Under the pieces are notes generated by a model. That model saw only the letters and a list, made by a program, of their open reading frames with translations. It did not search any database and was not told where the DNA came from. From AV40 sp035568175 (GTDB taxonomy: Bacteria > Verrucomicrobiota > Verrucomicrobiia > Chthoniobacterales > UBA10450), in the NCBI GenBank assembly GCA_035568175.1, contig DATMON010000005.1, positions 230,770-294,769 of the forward strand: 64,000 nucleotides of DNA. The letters are read 5' to 3'. Every line of letters begins with the position of its first letter. Positions within the stretch are counted from its first letter, which is position 1. The position numbers were made by a program, and so were the translations under genes. Of this stretch, positions 1 through 7,592 are shown piece by piece.

Positions 1-360
1 GCGCGCGCGAACCTGCTCGCAGCCGAGACCGATCGTCTGGACGGGGCGCCGGTAAATGTTGGGAGCGAGAAAGGCGTGTCGATTCACAAAGTCGCCGAGA
101 TCGTTTCCTCCGCCCTTAAGATCGACATCGAACCGGAAGCGCGGGGCGAATTTCGTCCCGGCGAGATGCGACATTTGACGAGTGACACGACGAAAATTCG
201 TTCGGCCGGCTACAAGCCGGAGGTCGGGCTGGAAGAGGGAATTGAGCGCTACATCGGTTGGATCCGTTCGCAATCGGACATCCGCGATTATTTCAGCGAA
301 GCGGAACAAATTCTAAAGAGCAAAGGCATCGTTCATCGCGTAGAAGTTGGGAATGCCTGA
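1..360 (+). CDS. NAD-dependent epimerase/dehydratase, C-terminal part (5' end outside window)
   Basis: The reading frame is open from base 1 to the TGA at 358-360, giving 119 residues without a start, so the gene begins upstream. The fragment has PVNVGSEKGVSIHKVAEIV, then RPGEMRHLTSDTTKIRSAGY and a closing GLEEGIERYIGW segment. This is the usual end of extended short-chain epimerases (UDP-glucose/dTDP-rhamnose 4-epimerase type), where the sugar-binding part ends in a 'T/S-D-x-x-K...L-G-Y-x-P' and 'EGI...W' block. Its likely role is nucleotide-sugar interconversion for surface polysaccharide, in keeping with the glycosyltransferase just downstream. The stop overlaps the next start by eight bases, so it probably leads an operon. 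The substrate cannot be told from this part. Confidence 0.75.
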   Translation, partial: ARANLLAAETDRLDGAPVNVGSEKGVSIHKVAEIVSSALKIDIEPEARGEFRPGEMRHLTSDTTKIRSAGYKPEVGLEEGIERYIGWIRSQSDIRDYFSEAEQILKSKGIVHRVEVGNA

Positions 361-1363
361 GACCGCTGGCATTCCGGATTTCAACTCCCCGGTAGTCGAG
401 CACGCGCGCAAGGATTTCCCGCTCCTGGATGCGGATATGACGGTGGCCGAAGCACTCGACCGCATCCGGCGTGAAGGTGTGGGCGAGCGCGTCATCTATT
501 TTTTCGCGGTTGATTCCGACAAACGCCTCGTTGGCGTGCTGCCCACGCGCCGTTTGCTGACCGCTGCGCTCGAAAGCCCGCTGCGCGACATCATGGTCCG
601 ACGTGTTGTCGCCATTCCTGCCAGCGCAACGGTGCTCGATGCCTGCGAGTTCTTCGTCCTCTACAAATTTTTCGCTTTCCCAGTGATTGACGAGCACCGC
701 CATGTCGTTGGCGTCATCGACGTCAGCCTGTTTGCTGAAGAAATGTTGGGCGAGCGTGACGAGCAACCGCGCCCGGCCAGTCCGATTCGTGACGATGTGT
801 TTGAAGTTCTCGGATTTCACCTGGAACAAATCCGCGGCGCGTCGCCCTGGCGGGTTTTTCGGTTTCGTTTCCCATGGCTGCTGGTCACGGTCGCCGCCGG
901 CACAATTTGCGCGGTGCTGGCCGGTGCGTTTGAAGCCACTTTGGCGCGCAGTCTCGTCGTTGCATTCTTTCTCACAATGGTCCTCGGCCTAAACGAAAGC
1001 GTCAGCGCACAATCGATGAGCGTGACGATCCAGATGTTGCGATCGGCGCCGGTGACATGGAGCTGGTTTGCAACTGCGCTCCGTCGCGAATTGATCACAG
1101 CAATTCTGATTGGATTGGCCTGCGGCAGTGTCGTCACGGCAATCGTTTGGTTTTGGCGGGGTGATTTGCGCAGCGCCGGCGTCATTGGCGGAAGCATCAC
1201 GCTTTCCCTCGTGACCGCTTGTCTCTTCGGTCTTGGCGTTCCGTCACTCTTGCACCGGCTCAAGCTCGATCCAAAAATTGCCGCCGGCCCGATTACGCTC
1301 GCGCTCGCGGATATTTGCGCGCTCGTTTTATACTTCACCAGCGCGTGGCTCGTGCTGCGATGA
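353..1363 (+). CDS. MgtE-like divalent cation (magnesium) transporter with CBS pair
   Basis: A 336-residue protein if the ATG at 353 is used; a TTG six bases earlier is also open. About the first 140 residues form two CBS repeats (LRDIMVRRVVAIPASATV, then FPVIDEHRHVVGVIDVSLF). The rest is a five-helix membrane domain. It contains GLNESVSAQSMSVTIQML, which aligns with the pore helix region of MgtE, and DPKIAAGPITLALADICA, which matches the DPA.ASGP..TT..D signature of the MgtE integral membrane domain. The basic N-domain of classical MgtE is missing, so this is a short form. In the family the CBS domains sense Mg2+ and gate the channel. The 3' end overlaps the glycosyltransferase by four bases (ATGA), implying translational coupling. 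Confidence 0.82.
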   Translation: MPETAGIPDFNSPVVEHARKDFPLLDADMTVAEALDRIRREGVGERVIYFFAVDSDKRLVGVLPTRRLLTAALESPLRDIMVRRVVAIPASATVLDACEFFVLYKFFAFPVIDEHRHVVGVIDVSLFAEEMLGERDEQPRPASPIRDDVFEVLGFHLEQIRGASPWRVFRFRFPWLLVTVAAGTICAVLAGAFEATLARSLVVAFFLTMVLGLNESVSAQSMSVTIQMLRSAPVTWSWFATALRRELITAILIGLACGSVVTAIVWFWRGDLRSAGVIGGSITLSLVTACLFGLGVPSLLHRLKLDPKIAAGPITLALADICALVLYFTSAWLVLR

Positions 1364-2055
1364 GCAACATCTCGGTTGTCATTCCGGCGCTGAATGAGGA
1401 AGAACCCATCGTCGGTGTCGTGCGGGAATGTTTTGCGACGAACATTCCGACCGAAATTATCGTGGTGGATAATGGCAGCACCGATCGCACGGCAGAACGC
1501 GCGCGTGAAGCGGGCGCAAGGGTGGTCAGTGAACCCCGTCACGGTTACGGTCGCGCGTGTCTAGCTGGAATTCGCGCGATCGCGCCGGAATCTGAAATCA
1601 TTGTGTTTCTCGACGGCGATGGGAGCGATTGTCCCGAGTTCATAAATCAACTTGTCGACCCAATCGCGGCCGGAACTTACGATTTCGTGATCGGCTCGCG
1701 CACCCGCGGCCAACGCGAACCGGGCAGCATGAATTTTCAGCAAGTTTTCGCGGGTCGACTGGCCGGATGGCTGATGTCGATCTTGTACGGCGTGCGTTAC
1801 ACCGACATGTGTCCGTTCCGGGCGATCCGGCGCGATGCGCTCGAGAAGTTATCGATGAAAGAAGAGACTTACGGCTGGAATTTGGAAATGCAGATGAAGG
1901 CAGCGCGAGCTGGTCTGCGAATTCTCGAAGTGCCCGTCAAGCATCGCTGTCGAACTGGCGGCGTTTCCAAAGTTTCAGGAACATTGCGCGGAACATTCGC
2001 AGCGGGTGGGCGAATCATCTCGACATTTGTCCGAATTGCATCGAGCAAGTTGTAG
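1360..2055 (+). CDS. Family 2 glycosyltransferase (dolichyl-phosphate-mannose-synthase type)
   Basis: The start is the ATG at 1360 inside the ATGA overlap with the transporter; an upstream extension of the frame lies inside that gene and is ignored. The product is 231 residues. It opens with ISVVIPALNEEEPI and EIIVVDNGSTDRTAE, the nucleotide-binding start of GT-A fold GT2 enzymes, followed by VFLDGDGSDCPEFI, which holds the metal-binding acidic residues. The later TDMCPFRAIRRDALE and YGWNLEMQMKAA blocks are typical of DPM1/GtrB-like enzymes. No C-terminal membrane helices are visible, so it is the soluble short form. It likely transfers a sugar to a polyprenyl phosphate. The TAG stop lies inside an interspersed repeat. 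Confidence 0.85.
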   Translation: MSNISVVIPALNEEEPIVGVVRECFATNIPTEIIVVDNGSTDRTAERAREAGARVVSEPRHGYGRACLAGIRAIAPESEIIVFLDGDGSDCPEFINQLVDPIAAGTYDFVIGSRTRGQREPGSMNFQQVFAGRLAGWLMSILYGVRYTDMCPFRAIRRDALEKLSMKEETYGWNLEMQMKAARAGLRILEVPVKHRCRTGGVSKVSGTLRGTFAAGGRIISTFVRIASSKL

Positions 2056-2180
2056 CGGTGCTTGTTCTCAAGCACCGAATTAAGTAGACAGGCGCTTGGC
2101 ACAATCATGCCGCCTTGCGGCAAACTACAAACCGGGCTCATTATGGATGCACTAGCGGGAGCGTAAGCGTCCCTACAAAT
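2049..2180. repeat. Interspersed palindromic repeat (REP-like), 'tgtagcggtgcttgttctc' class
   Basis: It begins with gttgtagcggtgcttgttct and an inverted partner (ggtgctt...aagcacc), continues with a ggcgcttggcacaa half, then a second hairpin-like stretch (gggagcgtaagcgtccctac). The same first half recurs at 58518, 58867 and 61190, always between genes and ending in 'ctctacaac' or a near variant. Here it supplies the stop codon region of the preceding glycosyltransferase. Confidence 0.8.
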
Positions 2181-2197
2181 CTATCATCGCGAATTAC

Positions 2198-3748
2198 ATG
2201 AGCCGATCAAAGGCGTTCTCCACTGGATTGCTGGCAGGACTTATTGCTGGCATCGCCATGACCGTCGTGATGTTAGTGCTCGCTTGTTTCGGTGTCGCCA
2301 CGCCGCTCGCGATCATTGGCGATCGGCTTTCGGTCTTTATTAAACCCGGGCCGTTCCTGTCAATCATGGGCCGAGTCGGCGGATACAATCATCTCAAGCA
2401 GCTCGGCGTTGGCTCGACCATGGCCGGCCAGTTGGTGGTGAGCGCACTCGGCGGCGCAATTTTCGGTCTATTGATGCGACGCAATCCGCAGCGCCGCGTC
2501 ACCCCTTGGACGATGTCGATCTTCGTTGCGCTACCGATTATCGCGATCGCAATCGTGTTGTGGCCGGTGCTGGGCACGAGCTACATCGGTTTGCCCATTG
2601 CGTCGGGAGGAGCGGTTACTTTGATCGGGTTCGCGCTCAGCGTTTTGGTTTTTGAGCGCACACTCGTTGCCAGCTTTCACTTTCTCACCCAATCGAAAGC
2701 TGGAGCTGAAAGCGGCGAATTCACCCCCGAAATTGGACGGCGCGCGTTAATCCTGGGTGGCCTGGGCGTGCTCATTGCCGGCGGTGGCTTTGCCTTGTTA
2801 AGGAAACTTTATCGCGCGGCCACGTTCAGTTACGACGGCACGCAATACAAAGGCCGCATCGTCCAGCCGATTACGCCTAACGATTTATTTTATTGCGTGA
2901 CCAAGAACGTGATCGATCCGCACGTGAACGTCGATCTTTGGCATTTGGAGGTAAACGGGCTGGTGCAAAATCCGGCCACGTATCGCTTTCAAGATTTGAA
3001 AGGATTTAATCAGATCGAACAGGAAACGACCCTGATGTGCATCAGCAACGGACTCGACGCCGGCCTGATTAGCAACGCGGTTTGGAAAGGCATCACCCTG
3101 CACGACCTGATCGATCCGGCCGGACCGATGGCGGACGCGCGACGTGTTCGCTTGTTTGGCGTGGATAATTATACCGACACCATTCCACTCGAAAAAGCTC
3201 TCGATCCGACGACGATCCTTGCTTGGGCGATGAACGGTGTCGACTTGCCGCATCGGCATGGTCATCCGTTGCGTGCGATTGTGCCGGGATACTTCGGCGA
3301 AAAACATGTGAAATGGCTGACGCGCGTTGAGCTCACCGGGGACAACGCAAAAGGCTTTTACGAGAAGCAAGGCTGGGGGCCCGATTTCATGACGCCAACA
3401 AGATCGAGAATCGACGCGCCAGATCACGAATCTCGTTTCTCGTTAGGCCAGTTAAATGGACCGATCGAAGTCAAAGGTATCGCCTTCGGAGGCGATCGCG
3501 GAATTTCGCGCGTGGAAATCAGCGACGACGACGGCGAAACCTGGACCGACGCCAACATTCATTACGCCGGCTCAAAATTAACCTGGGCGCTCTGGAGTTA
3601 CGACTGGCGGCCCGATGGCCCCGACGATTACACCCTCGTCGTCCGCGCGACTGACGGCGAAGGCGAAGTCCAGGAATGGGAAGAAGACCGTAGTCCTTAT
3701 TCTGGCGTCACTGGCTTCCACAAAATCATCGTTCATATCACTGCCTGA
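2198..3748 (+). CDS. Membrane-anchored molybdopterin-dependent oxidoreductase (sulfite-oxidase family)
   Basis: A 516-residue protein. About the first 180 residues hold four to five hydrophobic helices, with another around 185-205 (ALILGGLGVLIAGGGFALL). The periplasmic or external part is the Mo-cofactor fold of the sulfite oxidase/YedY family: VDLWHLEVNGLV, then ETTLMCISNGLDAGLISNA, whose Cys is in the position of the molybdenum ligand, and AVWKGITLHDLI. The end (IEVKGIAFGGDRGISRVEIS, DDDGETW) is the Mo-co oxidoreductase dimerisation domain, so it resembles sulfite oxidase more than YedY. The substrate is unknown. A membrane domain fused directly to the Moco domain suggests electron passage to the membrane without a separate YedZ partner; that is inference. 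Confidence 0.8.
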   Translation: MSRSKAFSTGLLAGLIAGIAMTVVMLVLACFGVATPLAIIGDRLSVFIKPGPFLSIMGRVGGYNHLKQLGVGSTMAGQLVVSALGGAIFGLLMRRNPQRRVTPWTMSIFVALPIIAIAIVLWPVLGTSYIGLPIASGGAVTLIGFALSVLVFERTLVASFHFLTQSKAGAESGEFTPEIGRRALILGGLGVLIAGGGFALLRKLYRAATFSYDGTQYKGRIVQPITPNDLFYCVTKNVIDPHVNVDLWHLEVNGLVQNPATYRFQDLKGFNQIEQETTLMCISNGLDAGLISNAVWKGITLHDLIDPAGPMADARRVRLFGVDNYTDTIPLEKALDPTTILAWAMNGVDLPHRHGHPLRAIVPGYFGEKHVKWLTRVELTGDNAKGFYEKQGWGPDFMTPTRSRIDAPDHESRFSLGQLNGPIEVKGIAFGGDRGISRVEISDDDGETWTDANIHYAGSKLTWALWSYDWRPDGPDDYTLVVRATDGEGEVQEWEEDRSPYSGVTGFHKIIVHITA

Positions 3749-3757
3749 CGCTTGCCA

Positions 3758-4552
3758 TCATTTCTGGCATCGGGGGCACCACACAGTCGTGCGACCGCCG
3801 ATCATCGCGTGGCGCAAGGGCGTGCGGTGAAGCGGACATACCCCGGCGCGTTTCCATTTTTGATGAATCAGCCAGTTGCGCGGCGGATCGGAGAAATCTC
3901 GGCCGAGCGTTTCAAGCGATCTTCGAACGACGAACTTGGTCGCGCGGAAAATCGTGGCGTGTTCTCGCGCCGTTAACTTTTTCATCCGTTTTGATGGCAA
4001 GACTTTTGCGCGCCAGAGAATTTCGTCGGCCATCCAGTTCCCGATTCCAGGGAAACCGTTTTGCATCAGCAGGGCTGCTTTGATTGGCGTTTTCGGATGT
4101 CGATCCAGGAATTGATCGACAAATTTCTGGTCGAACTCGCGCGAATTGATTTCCGGAGCACCACTTTTCCACCAATCCGGTTCATCAGGACCGTGGTGAA
4201 AACGAACACGGCCGAACTGGCGCGAATCGGTGAAAACAAGCGCGCGGTCGTGTTGAAGCAGAACCAGATGATCGTGCTTGCCTGGTCGATAGTTTACAGG
4301 CCCAACGCGAACCTTGCCGGTCATGCCGAGATGAATTCCGAGCCACTTGTCGCCGGAAAATTTGAAGAGCATGCGTTTTCCGCGCGCGTGCGAGCTGAGA
4401 AGCTTCGCGCCGATTAGTTTTTGCTGAAGCTCGCGCACGTCGTTCCCGCGGAAGACGCGGTTTCGCGCGTGCAAGCTAAGATCTACAATCTCCTCGCCGC
4501 GGCCCACGTCCCATTGCTTGCGAAACCATTCGACTTCGGCCAGCTCGGGCAT
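3758..4552 (-). CDS. mutM: Formamidopyrimidine-DNA glycosylase / endonuclease VIII family
   Basis: The start at the ATG ending at 4552 gives MPELAEVEWFRKQW, with the catalytic Pro2 and Glu3 of Fpg/Nei enzymes; the longer frame adds ten residues that would block the N-terminal proline. It is 264 residues, a normal family length. The helix-two-turn-helix shows as FPGIGNWMADEILWRAKV, and a zinc finger closes the protein. The finger reads CPLH...CPRCQ, so the second ligand of the first pair is His instead of the usual Cys. The enzyme removes oxidised purines (8-oxoG, FapyG) by a bifunctional glycosylase/AP-lyase mechanism. It is convergent with the oxidoreductase gene, nine bases apart. Confidence 0.9.
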   Translation of the reverse strand: MPELAEVEWFRKQWDVGRGEEIVDLSLHARNRVFRGNDVRELQQKLIGAKLLSSHARGKRMLFKFSGDKWLGIHLGMTGKVRVGPVNYRPGKHDHLVLLQHDRALVFTDSRQFGRVRFHHGPDEPDWWKSGAPEINSREFDQKFVDQFLDRHPKTPIKAALLMQNGFPGIGNWMADEILWRAKVLPSKRMKKLTAREHATIFRATKFVVRRSLETLGRDFSDPPRNWLIHQKWKRAGVCPLHRTPLRHAMIGGRTTVWCPRCQK

Positions 4553-4678
4553 CGCGCAGATTACGCGGCGCACCAATTGCAATCAAAGGTGGATCGGCCG
4601 CTCCGCGGGCGATGTTAAAAGTGCGGCTTCGCCGCCTGACGCGCCTTTGCTGACTTGCGCGGCATGCTAGATTGATAT

Positions 4679-5602
4679 GTGGAGAAGGTGATAATCGTTG
4701 GCAGCGGCTGCGCCGGATTGACGGCCGCTATTTACGCCGCTCGAGCGAATCTAAGTCCCCTCGTTTTGGAAGGCGGCCAGCCCGGCGGCCAGCTTTCCAC
4801 CACCACGTTGGTGGAGAATTTTCCGGGCTTTCCGGAAGGGATCGACGGGCCGCAGCTCATTCTGAACATGCACAAACAAGCTGAGAACTTCGGCGCCCGC
4901 TTTTCCTACGCCGAGGTTACTGATTTCGAGCCGCGCAACAATCACATTCGTGTCAAAGCCGACGACGAATGGATCGAGACCAAAGCGCTGATCGTTGCCA
5001 GTGGCGCGTCCGCGCGCTGGCTGCAACTCGAGAACGAAGAGAAATTAATCGGCCACGGCCTGACCAGTTGCGCGACGTGCGACGGCGCGTTTTACAAAAA
5101 CGTTCCGGTCTGCGTGATCGGTGGCGGCGATTCCGCAGCGGAGGAATCGCTATTCCTAACGCGATTCGCTTCGAAGGTTTACTTGATTCACCGTCGCGAC
5201 AAGATGCGCGCGTCGAAGATCATGGCCGATCGCGTGCTAGCGAACAAGAAGATCGAGCCGATCTGGAATACGGTCGTGACCGAATATATTCCGGATGAGA
5301 AAGGCGAAATGCGCGCGGTGCGTTTGCGCAACGTGCAGACCAACGAAGAACGCGAGCTGCCGGTTGGGTGCGTGTTCGTGGCGATCGGGCACGATCCAAA
5401 TACGAAAGCTTATCAAGGGAAACTGGAGACCGACCCCGATGGTTATCTGATCGCGAGACATGTGGCCGAAAGTAAGCATCCCGGCGTTTTCATCGCCGGC
5501 GACGTGGCCGACCGCCTCTACAAACAAGCGGTGACGGCGGCCGGTTCCGGCTGCGCCGCGGCGATGGAAGCGGAGAAATACTTAAGCAAGCTGGAGAGCT
5601 AA
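4679..5602 (+). CDS. trxB: Thioredoxin-disulfide reductase
   Basis: A 307-residue flavoprotein starting at GTG. The FAD dinucleotide fold is seen at residues 5-20 (IIVGSGCAGLTAAIYA), the redox pair at 131-134 (CATC in SCATCDGAFYK), and the NADPH fold at about 147-160 (VIGGGDSAAEESLFL). The C-terminal FAD segment is HPGVFIAGDVADRLYKQ. The length and motif order are those of the low-molecular-weight bacterial enzyme that reduces thioredoxin with NADPH in the cytoplasm. It stands alone between divergent Fpg and a repeat-bounded operon. No thioredoxin gene is adjacent. Confidence 0.95.
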   Translation: MEKVIIVGSGCAGLTAAIYAARANLSPLVLEGGQPGGQLSTTTLVENFPGFPEGIDGPQLILNMHKQAENFGARFSYAEVTDFEPRNNHIRVKADDEWIETKALIVASGASARWLQLENEEKLIGHGLTSCATCDGAFYKNVPVCVIGGGDSAAEESLFLTRFASKVYLIHRRDKMRASKIMADRVLANKKIEPIWNTVVTEYIPDEKGEMRAVRLRNVQTNEERELPVGCVFVAIGHDPNTKAYQGKLETDPDGYLIARHVAESKHPGVFIAGDVADRLYKQAVTAAGSGCAAAMEAEKYLSKLES

Positions 5603-5606
5603 CTCC

Positions 5607-5721
5607 TTTGTTGTCATGCTGAGCGGAGTCGAAGCACCTCTCGATATTTCTGTGCACACCGTGTGTGCCAAGAATCGGAAATAGTAAGAGATTCTTCAAC
5701 TTCGCTCGGAATGGCAAAATC
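5607..5721. repeat. Interspersed repeat, 'gtcatgctgagcggagtcga' class
   Basis: The stretch starts with tgtcatgctgagcggagtcg and ends with cttcaacttcgctcggaatg, whose ends are imperfect inverted complements (tgctgagcggagtcgaag versus cttc...tcgctcggaatg). This arrangement is a common intergenic repeat in several environmental phyla. It directly precedes the GTG of the glycosyltransferase operon and so forms its leader. Confidence 0.6.
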
Positions 5722-5724
5722 AAC

Positions 5725-6909
5725 GTGAAAATCTGCGATCTAACGCAGTTTTACTCGCCGGTCAGCGGCGGGGTGAAACGGTACCTCCACGAAAAGATCG
5801 ACTACATCGAGAACTGCACGGGGACAGACAAGCACGTGCTCGTCGTTCCCGGAAAAAAGACAACGGTTCGGGCACGCGGCCGCACGCGTGTTTACACGAT
5901 TCGTTCTCCATTGGTTTCCCGCACGGCGCAGTATCGCGCACTGCTGAACTTGCGGGCGGTCGAGCGAATCCTTCGAAACGAGCGTCCGGACATCATCGAG
6001 TCGGGCGATCCGTATCAGTTGGGCTGGAAAGCAGTTCGGACCGGGCGCGCGTTAAAAATTCCGGCGGTTGGTTTTTATCATTCACATTTTCCCGAAGCCT
6101 ATTTGCGCAGCGGCGCAAAATTGTTTGGCAAGACCGCAACCCGGCGGGTGATGAAACTTTCCGGCGCCTACGTGCGCAAACTTTACAACCAGAATGCGGC
6201 GACACTGGTCGCGTCCGAGCGGCTGGCGCAGGTCCTCCGGGATTGGGGGGTGCGGAACGTCCGCGTTCTAAGCCTCGGCGTTAACATCGACATCTTTCAC
6301 CCAGATAAATGCGACGAAGAAGCAACTCGGGCGTCATTGAATCTTAAACCGAGTCAAAAACTCCTGCTCTACGTCGGTCGTTTGGCGAAAGAAAAGAATA
6401 CGGCGAAATTGTTTCGCGCGTTCGAGATCTTGCAGCGACAATGGCCGAATGAATTTCATCTGCTCGTGATTGGCGATGGCTCGCAACGAAATCAGCTCCG
6501 CAAACTGCAAGCACGATGCAAACACGTTTCCTGGATCCGCTACTGTGCTGAGCCGCGTGAGCTCGCGCGCTACTATCGGGCGGCCGATCTTTTTGTTCAT
6601 CCGGGCGTCCAGGAAACATTCGGTCTCGTCGCGCTGGAAAGTCAGGCTTGCGGGACGCCGGTGGTCGGCATTCGCGGCAGCGCCATGGATGACCTTATTT
6701 TTCATGACCAAGAAAATTGGGCGCCTGAAAACACCGCCCAAGCGCTGTCGGACGCGATCGAGCAGATGAGCGAGAGGGAGTTATCGCCGTTGGGAAAAAA
6801 GGCGGCTGAGCGTGCGGCGCAATTGCACGCCTGGCCGCGGGTCTTCGAGCGGCTTTTTTGCATTTACCGCGAGGTCTGTGCAAACTACAAAGGAACCGCC
6901 GCACCATGA
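5725..6909 (+). CDS. Glycosyltransferase family 4 (GT-B, group 1)
   Basis: I place the start at GTG 5725, because the 20 codons upstream are read from the interspersed repeat. The product begins MKICDLTQFYSPVSGGVKRY, the usual donor-side glycine loop of GT4 enzymes, and is 394 residues. The C-terminal Rossmann half has LLYVGRLAKEKNTAKLFRAF and the E-x7-E retaining motif in HPGVQETFGLVALESQACG, followed by GTPVVG. It likely adds a hexose to a lipid-linked or cell-surface glycan in the cytoplasm. The last four bases overlap the next start (ATGA), so the three genes to 9196 are one operon. Confidence 0.88.
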   Translation: MKICDLTQFYSPVSGGVKRYLHEKIDYIENCTGTDKHVLVVPGKKTTVRARGRTRVYTIRSPLVSRTAQYRALLNLRAVERILRNERPDIIESGDPYQLGWKAVRTGRALKIPAVGFYHSHFPEAYLRSGAKLFGKTATRRVMKLSGAYVRKLYNQNAATLVASERLAQVLRDWGVRNVRVLSLGVNIDIFHPDKCDEEATRASLNLKPSQKLLLYVGRLAKEKNTAKLFRAFEILQRQWPNEFHLLVIGDGSQRNQLRKLQARCKHVSWIRYCAEPRELARYYRAADLFVHPGVQETFGLVALESQACGTPVVGIRGSAMDDLIFHDQENWAPENTAQALSDAIEQMSERELSPLGKKAAERAAQLHAWPRVFERLFCIYREVCANYKGTAAP

Positions 6910-7592
6910 GCCAGGAGAAGCCATTCACAATCCGCAGTTATCGGAAAACGGACCGCGATGCCGTGCGGCGGCTCTGTTGTCAGACGGGCTTTCTCGGAAT
7001 GCCGATCGACCCCGTTTACGAAGATCGACAATTGTTCGCCGACTTCCTCACTACTTATTACACAGATTGGGAACCGGAATCGTCATTCGTGGTTGAGATC
7101 GACGGCGACATCCGTGGTTATCTGCTCGGATCCCGCAAGCCGCTCAAAAATCAGCTCTATTCATTCTGGCAAAACGTTTCGCTCTTCGTCAAAGCGCTCA
7201 CTCGCTACTTTCGTTATAACGCCAGTTCGCGTCGTTTTGTCCGTTGGGTTCTGGCTCACGGTCCGCGCGAAGTGCCGGCCGCGCCACGGCGCGTTCCCCA
7301 TTTTCACATCAACCTTCTTCCTGACGCGCGAAAAATGTCGACCACCCGCGCGCTGATGAGCGCGTACTTGAGTTATCTTTATCGCTGCGGCGAAAAGCGC
7401 GTTTACGGCCAGATCGTAACTTTTGAGAGCAGGCGCGGTGAACTAATGTTCGAGCGCTACGGCTTCAAAGTGTTGAACCGCGCCGAGATCACCAAATATA
7501 AGGCGTTTTATCCGCAATCGGTTTACCTCAGCACCGTGATCAAGAATTTGGAAACGGCTGAGCCATTGACAGTCACTTCGCGTTCGCGGTGA
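6906..7592 (+). CDS. GNAT-family N-acetyltransferase
   Basis: The start is the ATG in the ATGA overlap with the glycosyltransferase, giving 228 residues. The first 70 residues (FTIRSYRKTDRDAVRRLC) and the later INLLPDARKMSTTRALMSAY and GELMFERYGFKVLNRAEI stretches follow the GNAT pattern: N-terminal strand and helix, acetyl-CoA loop, and a C-terminal G-F-x-V strand. There is about 70 residues of extra sequence in the middle (NQLYSFWQNVSLFVKAL onward), so the family alignment is loose. Its place between two glycosyltransferases suggests acetylation of a sugar or lipid intermediate, but no substrate motif is visible. It overlaps the next gene by four bases (GTGA). Confidence 0.72.
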   Translation: MSQEKPFTIRSYRKTDRDAVRRLCCQTGFLGMPIDPVYEDRQLFADFLTTYYTDWEPESSFVVEIDGDIRGYLLGSRKPLKNQLYSFWQNVSLFVKALTRYFRYNASSRRFVRWVLAHGPREVPAAPRRVPHFHINLLPDARKMSTTRALMSAYLSYLYRCGEKRVYGQIVTFESRRGELMFERYGFKVLNRAEITKYKAFYPQSVYLSTVIKNLETAEPLTVTSRSR

